Assembly (NCBI RefSeq): GCF_000284095.1
Contig: NC_017068.1
Coordinates: 496,001-560,000, forward strand
Direction: 5' to 3'
Origin: Selenomonas ruminantium subsp. lactilytica TAM6421
GTDB taxonomy: Bacteria > Bacillota > Negativicutes > Selenomonadales > Selenomonadaceae
Length of the DNA stretch: 64,000 nt
Shown: positions 1-7,931 of the stretch, one piece after another
How the letters are laid out: the number at the start of each line of letters is the position of its first letter
Numbering within the stretch: position 1 is the stretch's first letter
Notes under the pieces: generated by a model
Told to the model about the DNA's origin: nothing
What the model saw: only the letters and a program-made list of their open reading frames with translations
Databases searched by the model: none
Position numbers and translations under genes: made by a program

Positions 1-399
1 TGGCAGGCCAATATGGACCTGCTGCAGGATGAGCCGCCCTTCGACCTCAAGGGTGAGAAGAAGATCTATTCTTCCAACGCCTCCATGCCGCCGCACTACA
101 TCGGTCCGGATGCCAAGGTGAAGAATTCCATGATCAGCGAAGGTTCCATGATCCTTGGTGAAGTGGAAAACTCCGTAATCTTCCCGGGCGTGCGCATTGG
201 TAAGGGCGTTAAGGTTACCAATTCCGTAGTTATGCCTTCAACCGTTATCCGTGACGGTGCCGTAGTGGATTACGCCATCCTGGCTCAGAACTGTGAAGTA
301 GCTGCAGGAGCCAAGGTTGCAGGCGAATTGGGCGCTATCACTGTAGTAGCTGAGGGTGAGACTGTACTGGCCGAGGCTAGCGGCAAGCAGGCCGGCTGA
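1..399 (+). CDS. glgC: Glucose-1-phosphate adenylyltransferase, catalytic subunit, C-terminal part
   Basis: The gene enters from the left edge; the frame is open from base 1. It starts with WQANMDLL, which matches the YWxANMDLL segment near the end of the catalytic domain in GlgC. The remaining ~120 residues are a left-handed beta-helix made of hexapeptide repeats (for example VKNSMISEGSMI and VRIGKGVKVTNSVVM), the usual C-terminal assembly and allosteric domain. GlgC makes ADP-glucose from glucose-1-phosphate and ATP, the committed step of bacterial glycogen synthesis. The catalytic domain lies outside the window. glgD follows after 47 bases, so the two are almost certainly one operon. Confidence 0.93.
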   Translation, partial: WQANMDLLQDEPPFDLKGEKKIYSSNASMPPHYIGPDAKVKNSMISEGSMILGEVENSVIFPGVRIGKGVKVTNSVVMPSTVIRDGAVVDYAILAQNCEVAAGAKVAGELGAITVVAEGETVLAEASGKQAG

Positions 400-446
400 G
401 TATTTCCCTATCGTTACAGCCTAGATACAGCAAGGAGTGGAAGAAA

Positions 447-1553
447 TTGAAAGATGTAATGGGGATTATTAATCTTCAGGAAGATAATAAATTAATTCGT
501 GAACTGACGGAAAAACGTGCGGTGGAGTCCATGCCCTTTGCAGGACGCTATCGTCTGATTGACTTTACTTTATCCAGCATGGTGAATTCAGGTATCCTGA
601 ATGTAGGGGTTATGCTTCCCGATAAACCCCGTTCCGTGCTTGACCATCTTCGTTCCGGTAAGGATTGGGATCTGGCCCGCCGTCATGACGGCCTGTTCTA
701 CTTGCCGTCCCCCAGCGAAGAAGACAGCATCCGTAAAGGCGATTTAAAGAACTTCTATCACAATCTGGATTTCTTCGAACATAGCAGTCAGAAATATGTA
801 TTGCTGACCAGCGGCAGCTTCGTCTACAATGTGGACTTTTCCCAGCTCCTGCGCTTCCATCAGAACACCTCGGCGGATATCACGATGGTGTATTATACGG
901 CAAAGGAAGAGCAGGCCGGCCGCAATGTGATTCTCGAAACTGCTGAAAATGGTCTGGTGACAGATTTGGCCGAGAAACCGGCTATTTACGATGACTCCAA
1001 GGTAGCGATGAATGTGTATCTCATCGAAAAACGCATCTTCGTAGAATTGGTGCGTTACACCTATGAGCATGGCGGACAGGATCTCCTGATGGACGGCATC
1101 ATCCGTCGCGCCAACGAGTATAATATCTATGCTTGTGAGCACGATGGCTATGTGGCCCATGTGGATTCCACTTCCGCATATTACAAGGCGAACATGGATA
1201 TATTGGAACCGGAGGTTTGGGAAGAGCTCTTCATGGGTAACAATTCCATTTATACCAAAGGCAAAGATGAAGTTCCGGTTCAATATAAGGAGACAGCTAA
1301 AGTCAAAAATTCGCTGATCGCTAATGGCTGCGTAATTCGCGGCGAAGTCGAAAACAGCATTTTGTTCCGTGGTGTCACCGTAGGCAAGGGCGTAAAAATC
1401 AAGAATTCCATTATCATGCAGAAATGTGATATACAGGATGATTCCTTGGTGGAAAATGTCATCTGCGACAAGAACGTGGTTATCTCAAAGGAAAAATGGC
1501 TTAAAGGTGCCAATAATTACCCGCTGATCATCACGAAGAATGTCGTAATCTGA
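447..1553 (+). CDS. glgD: Glucose-1-phosphate adenylyltransferase regulatory subunit GlgD
   Basis: This 368-aa protein is related to GlgC and pairs with it in Firmicutes, where the two form a mixed tetramer that makes ADP-glucose. The N-terminal nucleotidyltransferase fold is visible (FAGRYRLIDFTLSSMVNSGI), but the glycine-rich nucleotide loop expected ahead of it is replaced by INLQEDNKLIRELTEKRAV. That is typical of the catalytically weak GlgD branch. A hexapeptide beta-helix covers about residues 275-368. The start is TTG, chosen because AAGGAGTGG lies 7 bases upstream. A terminator-like structure follows the gene, so the downstream genes may be expressed at a different level. Confidence 0.94.
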   Translation: MKDVMGIINLQEDNKLIRELTEKRAVESMPFAGRYRLIDFTLSSMVNSGILNVGVMLPDKPRSVLDHLRSGKDWDLARRHDGLFYLPSPSEEDSIRKGDLKNFYHNLDFFEHSSQKYVLLTSGSFVYNVDFSQLLRFHQNTSADITMVYYTAKEEQAGRNVILETAENGLVTDLAEKPAIYDDSKVAMNVYLIEKRIFVELVRYTYEHGGQDLLMDGIIRRANEYNIYACEHDGYVAHVDSTSAYYKANMDILEPEVWEELFMGNNSIYTKGKDEVPVQYKETAKVKNSLIANGCVIRGEVENSILFRGVTVGKGVKIKNSIIMQKCDIQDDSLVENVICDKNVVISKEKWLKGANNYPLIITKNVVI

Positions 1554-1561
1554 TATTGAAA

Positions 1562-1621
1562 GGCCGTTGTAACGAGGCAATCTGCCTATAACGGGCATAA
1601 GCCAAGTTATGACGGCTTTTT
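1562..1621 (+). terminator. Nested stem-loop with T-tract between glgD and glgP
   Basis: Bases 1562-1573 pair with 1606-1617 as a 12-bp stem that includes G-U pairs, followed directly by a T-tract. A small hairpin (AGGCA/TGCCT, 1575-1587) sits inside the loop. The shape fits an intrinsic terminator or partial attenuator inside the operon. No alternative antiterminator pairing was worked out. Confidence 0.6.
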
Positions 1622-1655
1622 GTTGTGTTGAGGCTGAAAAAAGGGAGTGTTTTTT

Positions 1656-4130
1656 TTGGCAAAGGAAAAGAAAAAAGTCAATGACGCTGAGTTCAAGAAA
1701 CTCAAGGAAAAACTGAAAGCCCGCTTTATCAATACGGCCCATATCATGTGGGGCCGCGAATTGGACGAGCTTTCGGAAAATGAAATATATCAGACGGTAG
1801 CCGCTACGGCTAAGCAGTATATCTCGGAAAACTGGATCAAGACCAACAAGGCCTATATGGAGCGGGAAGAGAAACAGATCTACTATTTCTCCATCGAATT
1901 TCTGATGGGGCGTCTCTTGAAATCCAACTTGATCAATCTGGGCTTGGAAGAGGCACTGCGGGATGTATTGGGTGACTTCAAGCTGAACCTCGACAAGATC
2001 TATGAGGAAGAACCTGATGCCGGTTTGGGCAACGGCGGTCTGGGCAGATTGGCTGCCTGCTTTATCGATTCCATGGCTGCCCATCACCTGCCGGGCCATG
2101 GCTGCTCCATCCGTTATCAGTACGGTCTGTTCGAGCAGAAGATCATCAACGGCAACCAGGTTGAGATTCCGGACAACTGGCTCAAGAACGGCTTTGCCTG
2201 GGAATACCGCAAGCCTGATAAGGCCATCGATGTCAAATTCTACGGCAATGCCTATATGAAGGAACAACCGGATGGCAGCCTGAAACTTGTGCACGAGAAC
2301 CCCATGATCGTCATGGCCGTTCCCTATGATGTGCCTATTGTCGGCTATCATAACAACACGGTCAACAACTTGCGTCTCTGGAATGCGGAAGTCAACCGCG
2401 ATTTCTCCGACTATGGTTTCCTTACTCAGGAACAGATCCGCCAGAAGAATGAATACCGTGCTTTCGTCGAAAGCATCACGCGCTATCTCTATCCGGATGA
2501 CAGCACCTGGGATGGCCGCAAGATGCGCCTGATCCAGGAATACTTCATGACCTCTGCCGGCGTGCAGAGCATCGTCCGCCACTACAAGAAGACGGGCATG
2601 AAGATCAAGGATCTGAGCCAGAAAATCGCCATCCACATCAACGATACCCATCCGGCTGTAGCTGTGCCGGAACTCATGCGTATCCTGCTGGATGAGGAAG
2701 GTCTGGAGTGGAGCGAGGCTTGGGCAATCACCAAGAACACCATCGCTTACACCAACCATACGATCATGCCGGAAGCCCTCGAAACCTGGCCGGTGGATAT
2801 GTTCAAGGAACTGCTGCCGCGTGTCTACATGATCATCGAAGAAATCAACCGCCGTCATCTCGAAGAAGTGCGTGAACGCTATCCGAACAATGATGGCAAG
2901 GTGCAGGCTCTGTCCATCCTCGAAAATGGCATGGTGCATATGGCCCGCCTGGCAATTGTCGGCGGTCACAGCGTCAACGGCGTAGCCAAGATCCATTCTG
3001 ATATTCTGAAGGCATCCACGCTGCATGACTTCTATGAATTCAATCCCAAGATGTTCAATAACAAGACCAACGGCATCACCCATCGCCGCTGGCTTATGGG
3101 GGCAAATCCTGAGCTGGCAGGGCTGATTGATGAGACTTTGGGCAGCCGCCGTTGGCATCGTTATCCGGAACAGCTTGACTTGTTGAACGATTTCGTCAGC
3201 GACAAGCCCTTCCTGGCGGAACTCGGCAAGATCAAGCACCTGCGCAAGGAACATCTGGCCCAGTATATCCTGGAGCATAACCTGATCAAGGTCAATCCGG
3301 ACAGCATCTTTGACATCCAGGTCAAGAGAATCCATTCCTATAAGCGTCAGCTTATGAATATCCTGCATATCATGTATCAGTACAACGCGCTGAAATATGA
3401 TAAAGGCTATGATATGATCCCGACCACCTATATCTTCGGCGGCAAGGCTGCACCGGGCTATTATATCGCCAAGGAAACCATCCGCCTGATCAATGCGGTG
3501 GCCGAGAAAGTCAACAATGACAGAACCATCAAGGATAAGATGAAGATTGTCTTCATCGAGAACTTCGGTGTTTCCATCGGTGAGATCGTCTATCCGGCAG
3601 CTGATGTCAGTGAGCAGATCTCTACGGCGTCCAAGGAAGCTTCCGGCACGGGCAACATGAAGTTCATGATGAACGGTGCCATTACGCTGGGGACGATGGA
3701 CGGTGCCAATGTGGAAATCCGTGAGGCAGTCGGCGGCGATCAGGGCGGTGACGATCACTGCGTGATCTTCGGCCTGCGGGCAGAAGACGTCCTGACCTAC
3801 TATATGACCGGTACTTATTCCGCATGGGATGAATACAACAGCAATGAAATGGTTCGCTTTGTCATGAACCAGCTCATTGACGGTACCTACGGGGATTTCC
3901 GTTCCCTCTACGATTACCTCATCCACGGCAATGATGAATTCTTCATCTTGAAGGACTTGAGCTCCTATGCTTGGGGCCATGAGGAAATCATGCGCCGTTA
4001 TAAGGATAAACTTGGCTGGCTCAAATCCTCCGCCATGAATATCGCCAACTCTGGCCGGTTCTCGTCTGACCGTACCATAGACGAATATGCAAACGAAATC
4101 TGGCATGTGAAACCTGTCCGTATTTCGTAA
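1656..4130 (+). CDS. glgP: Glycogen phosphorylase
   Basis: Glycogen/alpha-glucan phosphorylase (GT35) of 824 aa. It releases glucose-1-phosphate from the non-reducing ends of glycogen using pyridoxal phosphate. The cofactor signature EASGTGNMKFMMNG is intact, with the Schiff-base lysine at residue 669. The N-terminal segment NGGLGRLAACF and the HINDTHPA motif are also as in the family, and the length is normal. A GTG at 1647 is in frame, but the ribosome site AAGGGAG (1641-1647) overlaps it. The TTG at 1656, 8 bases beyond that site, is the better start. The gene is placed with the synthesis genes, so storage and mobilisation are encoded together. Confidence 0.95.
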   Translation: MAKEKKKVNDAEFKKLKEKLKARFINTAHIMWGRELDELSENEIYQTVAATAKQYISENWIKTNKAYMEREEKQIYYFSIEFLMGRLLKSNLINLGLEEALRDVLGDFKLNLDKIYEEEPDAGLGNGGLGRLAACFIDSMAAHHLPGHGCSIRYQYGLFEQKIINGNQVEIPDNWLKNGFAWEYRKPDKAIDVKFYGNAYMKEQPDGSLKLVHENPMIVMAVPYDVPIVGYHNNTVNNLRLWNAEVNRDFSDYGFLTQEQIRQKNEYRAFVESITRYLYPDDSTWDGRKMRLIQEYFMTSAGVQSIVRHYKKTGMKIKDLSQKIAIHINDTHPAVAVPELMRILLDEEGLEWSEAWAITKNTIAYTNHTIMPEALETWPVDMFKELLPRVYMIIEEINRRHLEEVRERYPNNDGKVQALSILENGMVHMARLAIVGGHSVNGVAKIHSDILKASTLHDFYEFNPKMFNNKTNGITHRRWLMGANPELAGLIDETLGSRRWHRYPEQLDLLNDFVSDKPFLAELGKIKHLRKEHLAQYILEHNLIKVNPDSIFDIQVKRIHSYKRQLMNILHIMYQYNALKYDKGYDMIPTTYIFGGKAAPGYYIAKETIRLINAVAEKVNNDRTIKDKMKIVFIENFGVSIGEIVYPAADVSEQISTASKEASGTGNMKFMMNGAITLGTMDGANVEIREAVGGDQGGDDHCVIFGLRAEDVLTYYMTGTYSAWDEYNSNEMVRFVMNQLIDGTYGDFRSLYDYLIHGNDEFFILKDLSSYAWGHEEIMRRYKDKLGWLKSSAMNIANSGRFSSDRTIDEYANEIWHVKPVRIS

Positions 4131-4145
4131 GCTTGGGGACTTAGT

Positions 4146-4167
4146 GCCTTCCCCTGCGGGGGAAGGC
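4146..4167 (+). other. GC-rich hairpin between glgP and glgB
   Basis: GCCTTCCCC (4146-4154) pairs perfectly with GGGGAAGGC (4159-4167). No T-tract follows, so it is more likely an mRNA processing or stability hairpin than a terminator. A nearly identical stem lies between the GH16 and GH9 genes at 31762-31785. Confidence 0.6.
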
Positions 4168-4186
4168 CAAACAAGGGGGATTATTT

Positions 4187-6391
4187 TTGAAAACTTCTGA
4201 TTTGAGTGAGTTTGACCGCTATTTATTCCATCAGGGAACAAATTACCACGCTTACGAGATGCTGGGGGCGCACTTCGTGGAGCAGGATGGCAAACAGGGG
4301 ATTCGCTTTGCTGTCTGGGCACCACATGCCAAGGCTGTCAGCGTGGTGGGGGATTTCAACAACTGGGATACCCGGGTGAATCCCATGCACAAGATTGGTG
4401 ATGGGGAGATCTGGGTGGCCTTCGTGGAGAGTTTGGGGGAGGGCGAGCTTTATAAGTACGCCATTGAACCCCAGTGGGGCGGCCCCCATATCATGAAGGC
4501 AGATCCTTATGGCTTCTATGCCGAGAAGAAGCCGGAAACGGCTTCCCGCACCTTTGACATGAATCACTATAAATGGAGTGATGACGGCTGGAAGGTGCAG
4601 AAACGCAAGGAATCTTCCTATGACCGGCCTATGCTGACCTATGAAGTCCATTTAGGTTCCTGGCGCCGCAATGCCGAGGGTGAGTATCTGACCTATCGGG
4701 AGGCTGCTGACCAGCTTATCGATTATGTGAAGGATATGAACTACACCCATATCGAATTCATGCCCCTCTGCGAGCATCCCTTCGATGGTTCCTGGGGCTA
4801 TCAGGCCACAGGATACTATGCAGTGACCAGCCGTTATGGCACGCCGGATGATTTCCGTTATCTGGTGGATCGAGCCCATCAGCAGGGCATCGGCATCATC
4901 ATGGACTGGGTGCCGGGGCATTTCTGCAAGGATGAGCAGGGCCTGCGTCATTTCGATGGCCTGCCGCTCTACGAATCCGATAACGAGCAGCGGGCGGAAA
5001 ACTGGGAGTGGGGTACCACGAACTTCGACTACGGCCGGACAGAGGTGCAGAGCTTCCTGATTTCCAATGCCATGTTCTGGTTCGAGGAATTCCATATCGA
5101 CGGCCTGCGTATCGATGCAGTGGCGAATATGCTCTATTTGGATTATGGCCGCAAGGATGGCGAGTGGATGCCGAATAAATACGGTGACACCGGCAACCTT
5201 GAAGCCATGGACTTCCTGCGGAAACTCAATGAAGCGATTTTCAAATTCCATCCCCAGGCATTGATGATTGCCGAGGAATCTACGTCCTGGCCCCTGATAT
5301 CGAAACCTGTCTATATGGGGGGCATGGGCTTCAATTACAAGTGGAATATGGGCTGGATGAACGACATGCTGAAGTATGTGAGCCTGGATCCCATTTATCG
5401 CAAATGGAATCATGATAAGGTGACCTTCTCCTTCATGTATGCGTTTTCCGAGAACTTTGTCCTGCCCCTGTCCCATGATGAAGTGGTTCACGGCAAGTGT
5501 TCTCTTATCAGCAAGATGCCCGGAGATTACTGGCAGAAATTTGCCGGTCTCCGTTGCTTCTTCGGCTATTGGATGGCCCATCCGGGCAAGAAACTGCTCT
5601 TTATGGGCGGTGAGTTTGCCCAATTCATCGAGTGGAATTTCGATGATGAGCTGGATTGGCATCTGGTCAAGGAATTTGACAAGCATGCCAAGATGTTGGC
5701 CTTCTCCAAAGCCCTCAATAAATTCTATTTGGATACCAGAGCGTTCTGGCAGGTGGACTTCGACTGGAATGGCTTCCAGTGGATCGATCCCAACGACAAT
5801 AACAACAGCATCGTGTCCTTTATCCGCAAGGCAGAGGATCGGAATGACTTTGTCATTGCCATCAGCAACTTCACGCCGGAGGTGCGGCAGGATTACCGCA
5901 TCGGCGTGCCGGCCAAGGGCAGCTATATCGAAGTGTTCAACTCCGATGAAACAGCCTTCGGCGGCAGCGGCGTGAAGAATGTGGGGGAAATCCAGAGTCA
6001 GGACAAACCCTGGCACAACCGGGAACAGTCCATCAGTCTCACCATCCCGCCACTGGCTACCATCTATCTGCGGCTGAAGCGTCAGGATGGTTCCAATGTG
6101 TCCTATCCTGAAGAGCACAGTCATGTAGAAGCCAAAGGTTTTGAGGTGGGGGAGGATAAGTCCTCTACGGCGGCCATTGCGGCTACCCAAAAAGCTCCGG
6201 CGAAAAAATCTTCAGCAAAGAAAACAACAACGAAAAAAACAACGACTAAATCTACAACGAAGACCAAGAAAACGACAGCAAGCAGGAAAACTTCAGCTGC
6301 CAAGTCAGTGAAAACGAAGGCAGCGCCCAGAACTGCTACTCGAAAGCGAGCGGCCAAACCACTTGTGGAAGATGCCGCAGTTAATGCCTAA
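4187..6391 (+). CDS. glgB: 1,4-alpha-glucan branching enzyme with lysine-rich C-terminal tail
   Basis: GH13 branching enzyme, 734 aa, which makes the alpha-1,6 branches of glycogen. A CBM48 domain lies near residues 20-110 (FAVWAPHAKAVSVVGDFNNW). The catalytic barrel follows, with GIIMDWVPGHF, nucleophile D310 in GLRIDAVANML, acid/base E363 in MIAEESTSWP, and LPLSHDEVVHGK. The last ~70 residues are unusual: a low-complexity Lys/Thr/Ala/Ser tail (for example KKTTTKKTTTKSTTKTKK) like histone H1 tails, absent from ordinary GlgB. The start is TTG, with AAGGGGG 7 bases upstream. glgA follows after 36 bases. Confidence 0.95.
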   Translation: MKTSDLSEFDRYLFHQGTNYHAYEMLGAHFVEQDGKQGIRFAVWAPHAKAVSVVGDFNNWDTRVNPMHKIGDGEIWVAFVESLGEGELYKYAIEPQWGGPHIMKADPYGFYAEKKPETASRTFDMNHYKWSDDGWKVQKRKESSYDRPMLTYEVHLGSWRRNAEGEYLTYREAADQLIDYVKDMNYTHIEFMPLCEHPFDGSWGYQATGYYAVTSRYGTPDDFRYLVDRAHQQGIGIIMDWVPGHFCKDEQGLRHFDGLPLYESDNEQRAENWEWGTTNFDYGRTEVQSFLISNAMFWFEEFHIDGLRIDAVANMLYLDYGRKDGEWMPNKYGDTGNLEAMDFLRKLNEAIFKFHPQALMIAEESTSWPLISKPVYMGGMGFNYKWNMGWMNDMLKYVSLDPIYRKWNHDKVTFSFMYAFSENFVLPLSHDEVVHGKCSLISKMPGDYWQKFAGLRCFFGYWMAHPGKKLLFMGGEFAQFIEWNFDDELDWHLVKEFDKHAKMLAFSKALNKFYLDTRAFWQVDFDWNGFQWIDPNDNNNSIVSFIRKAEDRNDFVIAISNFTPEVRQDYRIGVPAKGSYIEVFNSDETAFGGSGVKNVGEIQSQDKPWHNREQSISLTIPPLATIYLRLKRQDGSNVSYPEEHSHVEAKGFEVGEDKSSTAAIAATQKAPAKKSSAKKTTTKKTTTKSTTKTKKTTASRKTSAAKSVKTKAAPRTATRKRAAKPLVEDAAVNA

Positions 6392-6427
6392 AGCTCAGGT
6401 TTTTTAAGGTTAGGGAGGAAATCCGAA

Positions 6428-7864
6428 ATGAAAGTTCTTTATGTAGCATCGGAAGCAGTACCTTTTGTCAAGACGGGCGGTTTGGCCGACGTGGCCGGTT
6501 CATTGCCCAAGGCACTTTTGAAAGAAGATGTGGACATCCGCGTCATCATGCCGAAGTACGGTGCCATTGCCAAGGAATATATCGACCAGATGGAACATGT
6601 CTATGATGGCGAGCTGGAAGTTGCCTGGCGCAGCAAGTATGTGGGCCTGGACAAATTGGAAAAAGATGGCGTGACTTATTATTTCGTAGACAATCAGGAA
6701 TATTACAATCGTGAAGGTTTCTATGGCTACGATGATGATGCTGAGCGCTTTTCCTTCTTCAGCCGGGCTGTGCTGAACCTCCTGCCGGCCATGGACTTCT
6801 GGCCCGATGTCATCCATTCCAATGACTGGCATGCAGGCCTTGTCAATGTGTTCCTGAAATTGGAGCATATGGATGATGAACGCTATCAGCATATCAAGAC
6901 ACTCTATACCATCCACAACCTGAAATATCAGGGCGTATTCCCGAAGGATATCATGCAGGACGTGCTGGGGCTGGATTGGAAATACTTCAATAATGGCGAT
7001 CTGGAATTCTTCGATGCGGTCAACTTCATGAAGGGCGGCATCATCTACTCCGATTATGTATCCACTGTCAGCAAGACCTATGCTCAGGAAATCCAGTATG
7101 AATACTTCGGTGAGCATCTGGACGGCCTGCTCCGCAGCCGCCGGGATGACCTCTTTGGTATCGTCAATGGTATTGACTATGACGTTTATAATCCCATGAC
7201 GGATAAGAACCTCTTTGAGACTTACGATGTGGACAGTCAGGATCGCAAGATGGACAACAAGGTTGCCCTGCAGAAGATGCTGGGCCTGCCAGAAGGCCGC
7301 CGCACGCCGGTAGTTGCTCTGGTTTCCCGTCTGGTAGCAGCCAAAGGACTTGACCTGATTGTGCGCATGATGGATGAGATCCTCATGCACGAAGATATCC
7401 AGTTCATTGTCCTGGGTACCGGCGACAAGGAATACGAAGATTGGTTCAAAGGGCTGGCATGGCGTTTCCCGCATAAGGTTTCCGCTAATATCAAGTTCTC
7501 CAATGAATTGGCACAGCGCATCTATGCTGGTGCAGATATCTTCCTGATGCCCTCCAACTATGAACCGTGCGGCATTGGGCAGATTGTGGCTATGCGTTAC
7601 GGCACGATTCCGGTGGTTCGTGAAACAGGCGGTCTTAAGGATACGGTACAGCAGTACGACAAGTACACCCAGACCGGTAACGGCTTTGTCTTCAATGATT
7701 ACAACGCACATGAGATGATGTATGCATTGAAGCGGGCTCTGAGCGCTTATGGCAATTATGAGGAATGGAACAACATCGTTCACAATGCCATGGCAACGGA
7801 CTTCAGCTGGACCAATTCGGCGAAGGAATACAAGAAGCTCTATGAGCAGCTGGTAAATAAATAA
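6428..7864 (+). CDS. glgA: Glycogen synthase (ADP-glucose type)
   Basis: GT5 glycogen synthase of 478 aa, the family's usual length. It transfers glucose from ADP-glucose to the non-reducing end of the growing alpha-1,4 chain in the cytoplasm. The ADP-glucose binding motif KTGGLADVAGSLPKAL is near the N-terminus (residues ~17-32). The C-terminal GT-B signature EPCGIGQIVAMRYG, followed by VVRETGGLKDTV, marks the donor site. The ATG start has a strong GGGAGGAA site. It completes the set GlgC/GlgD, GlgP, GlgB, GlgA, all on one strand with short gaps, so one transcript is likely. Confidence 0.96.
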   Translation: MKVLYVASEAVPFVKTGGLADVAGSLPKALLKEDVDIRVIMPKYGAIAKEYIDQMEHVYDGELEVAWRSKYVGLDKLEKDGVTYYFVDNQEYYNREGFYGYDDDAERFSFFSRAVLNLLPAMDFWPDVIHSNDWHAGLVNVFLKLEHMDDERYQHIKTLYTIHNLKYQGVFPKDIMQDVLGLDWKYFNNGDLEFFDAVNFMKGGIIYSDYVSTVSKTYAQEIQYEYFGEHLDGLLRSRRDDLFGIVNGIDYDVYNPMTDKNLFETYDVDSQDRKMDNKVALQKMLGLPEGRRTPVVALVSRLVAAKGLDLIVRMMDEILMHEDIQFIVLGTGDKEYEDWFKGLAWRFPHKVSANIKFSNELAQRIYAGADIFLMPSNYEPCGIGQIVAMRYGTIPVVRETGGLKDTVQQYDKYTQTGNGFVFNDYNAHEMMYALKRALSAYGNYEEWNNIVHNAMATDFSWTNSAKEYKKLYEQLVNK

Positions 7865-7880
7865 GATCAAGGGATGAAAC

Positions 7881-7905
7881 AGGGCGGCAATTATTTTGCC
7901 GCCCT
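7881..7905 (+). other. Hairpin between glgA and the GH13-GH77 gene
   Basis: AGGGCGGCAA (7881-7890) pairs perfectly with TTGCCGCCCT (7896-7905) across a 5-base loop. No run of T follows. It may be a weak terminator or an intercistronic processing site. Confidence 0.55.
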
Positions 7906-7931
7906 TAACCGCAGGAAGAGGTGGGAATCAA

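Noticed and set aside
1485-4325. Very long open frame (946 codons) on the minus strand opposite glgD, glgP and the start of glgB
   Set aside because: It lies antisense to genes with clear catalytic motifs, has no ribosome site and reads as low-complexity Ile/Val/His-rich protein. It is a codon-bias shadow.
4652-6190. 512-codon minus-strand frame opposite glgB
   Set aside because: Shadow of the GC-rich third positions of glgB; no family features.
6121-6357. Hydrophobic minus-strand frame opposite the GlgB tail, resembling a membrane protein
   Set aside because: Its Phe/Val-rich sequence is simply the reverse complement of the Lys/Thr-rich repeat codons.
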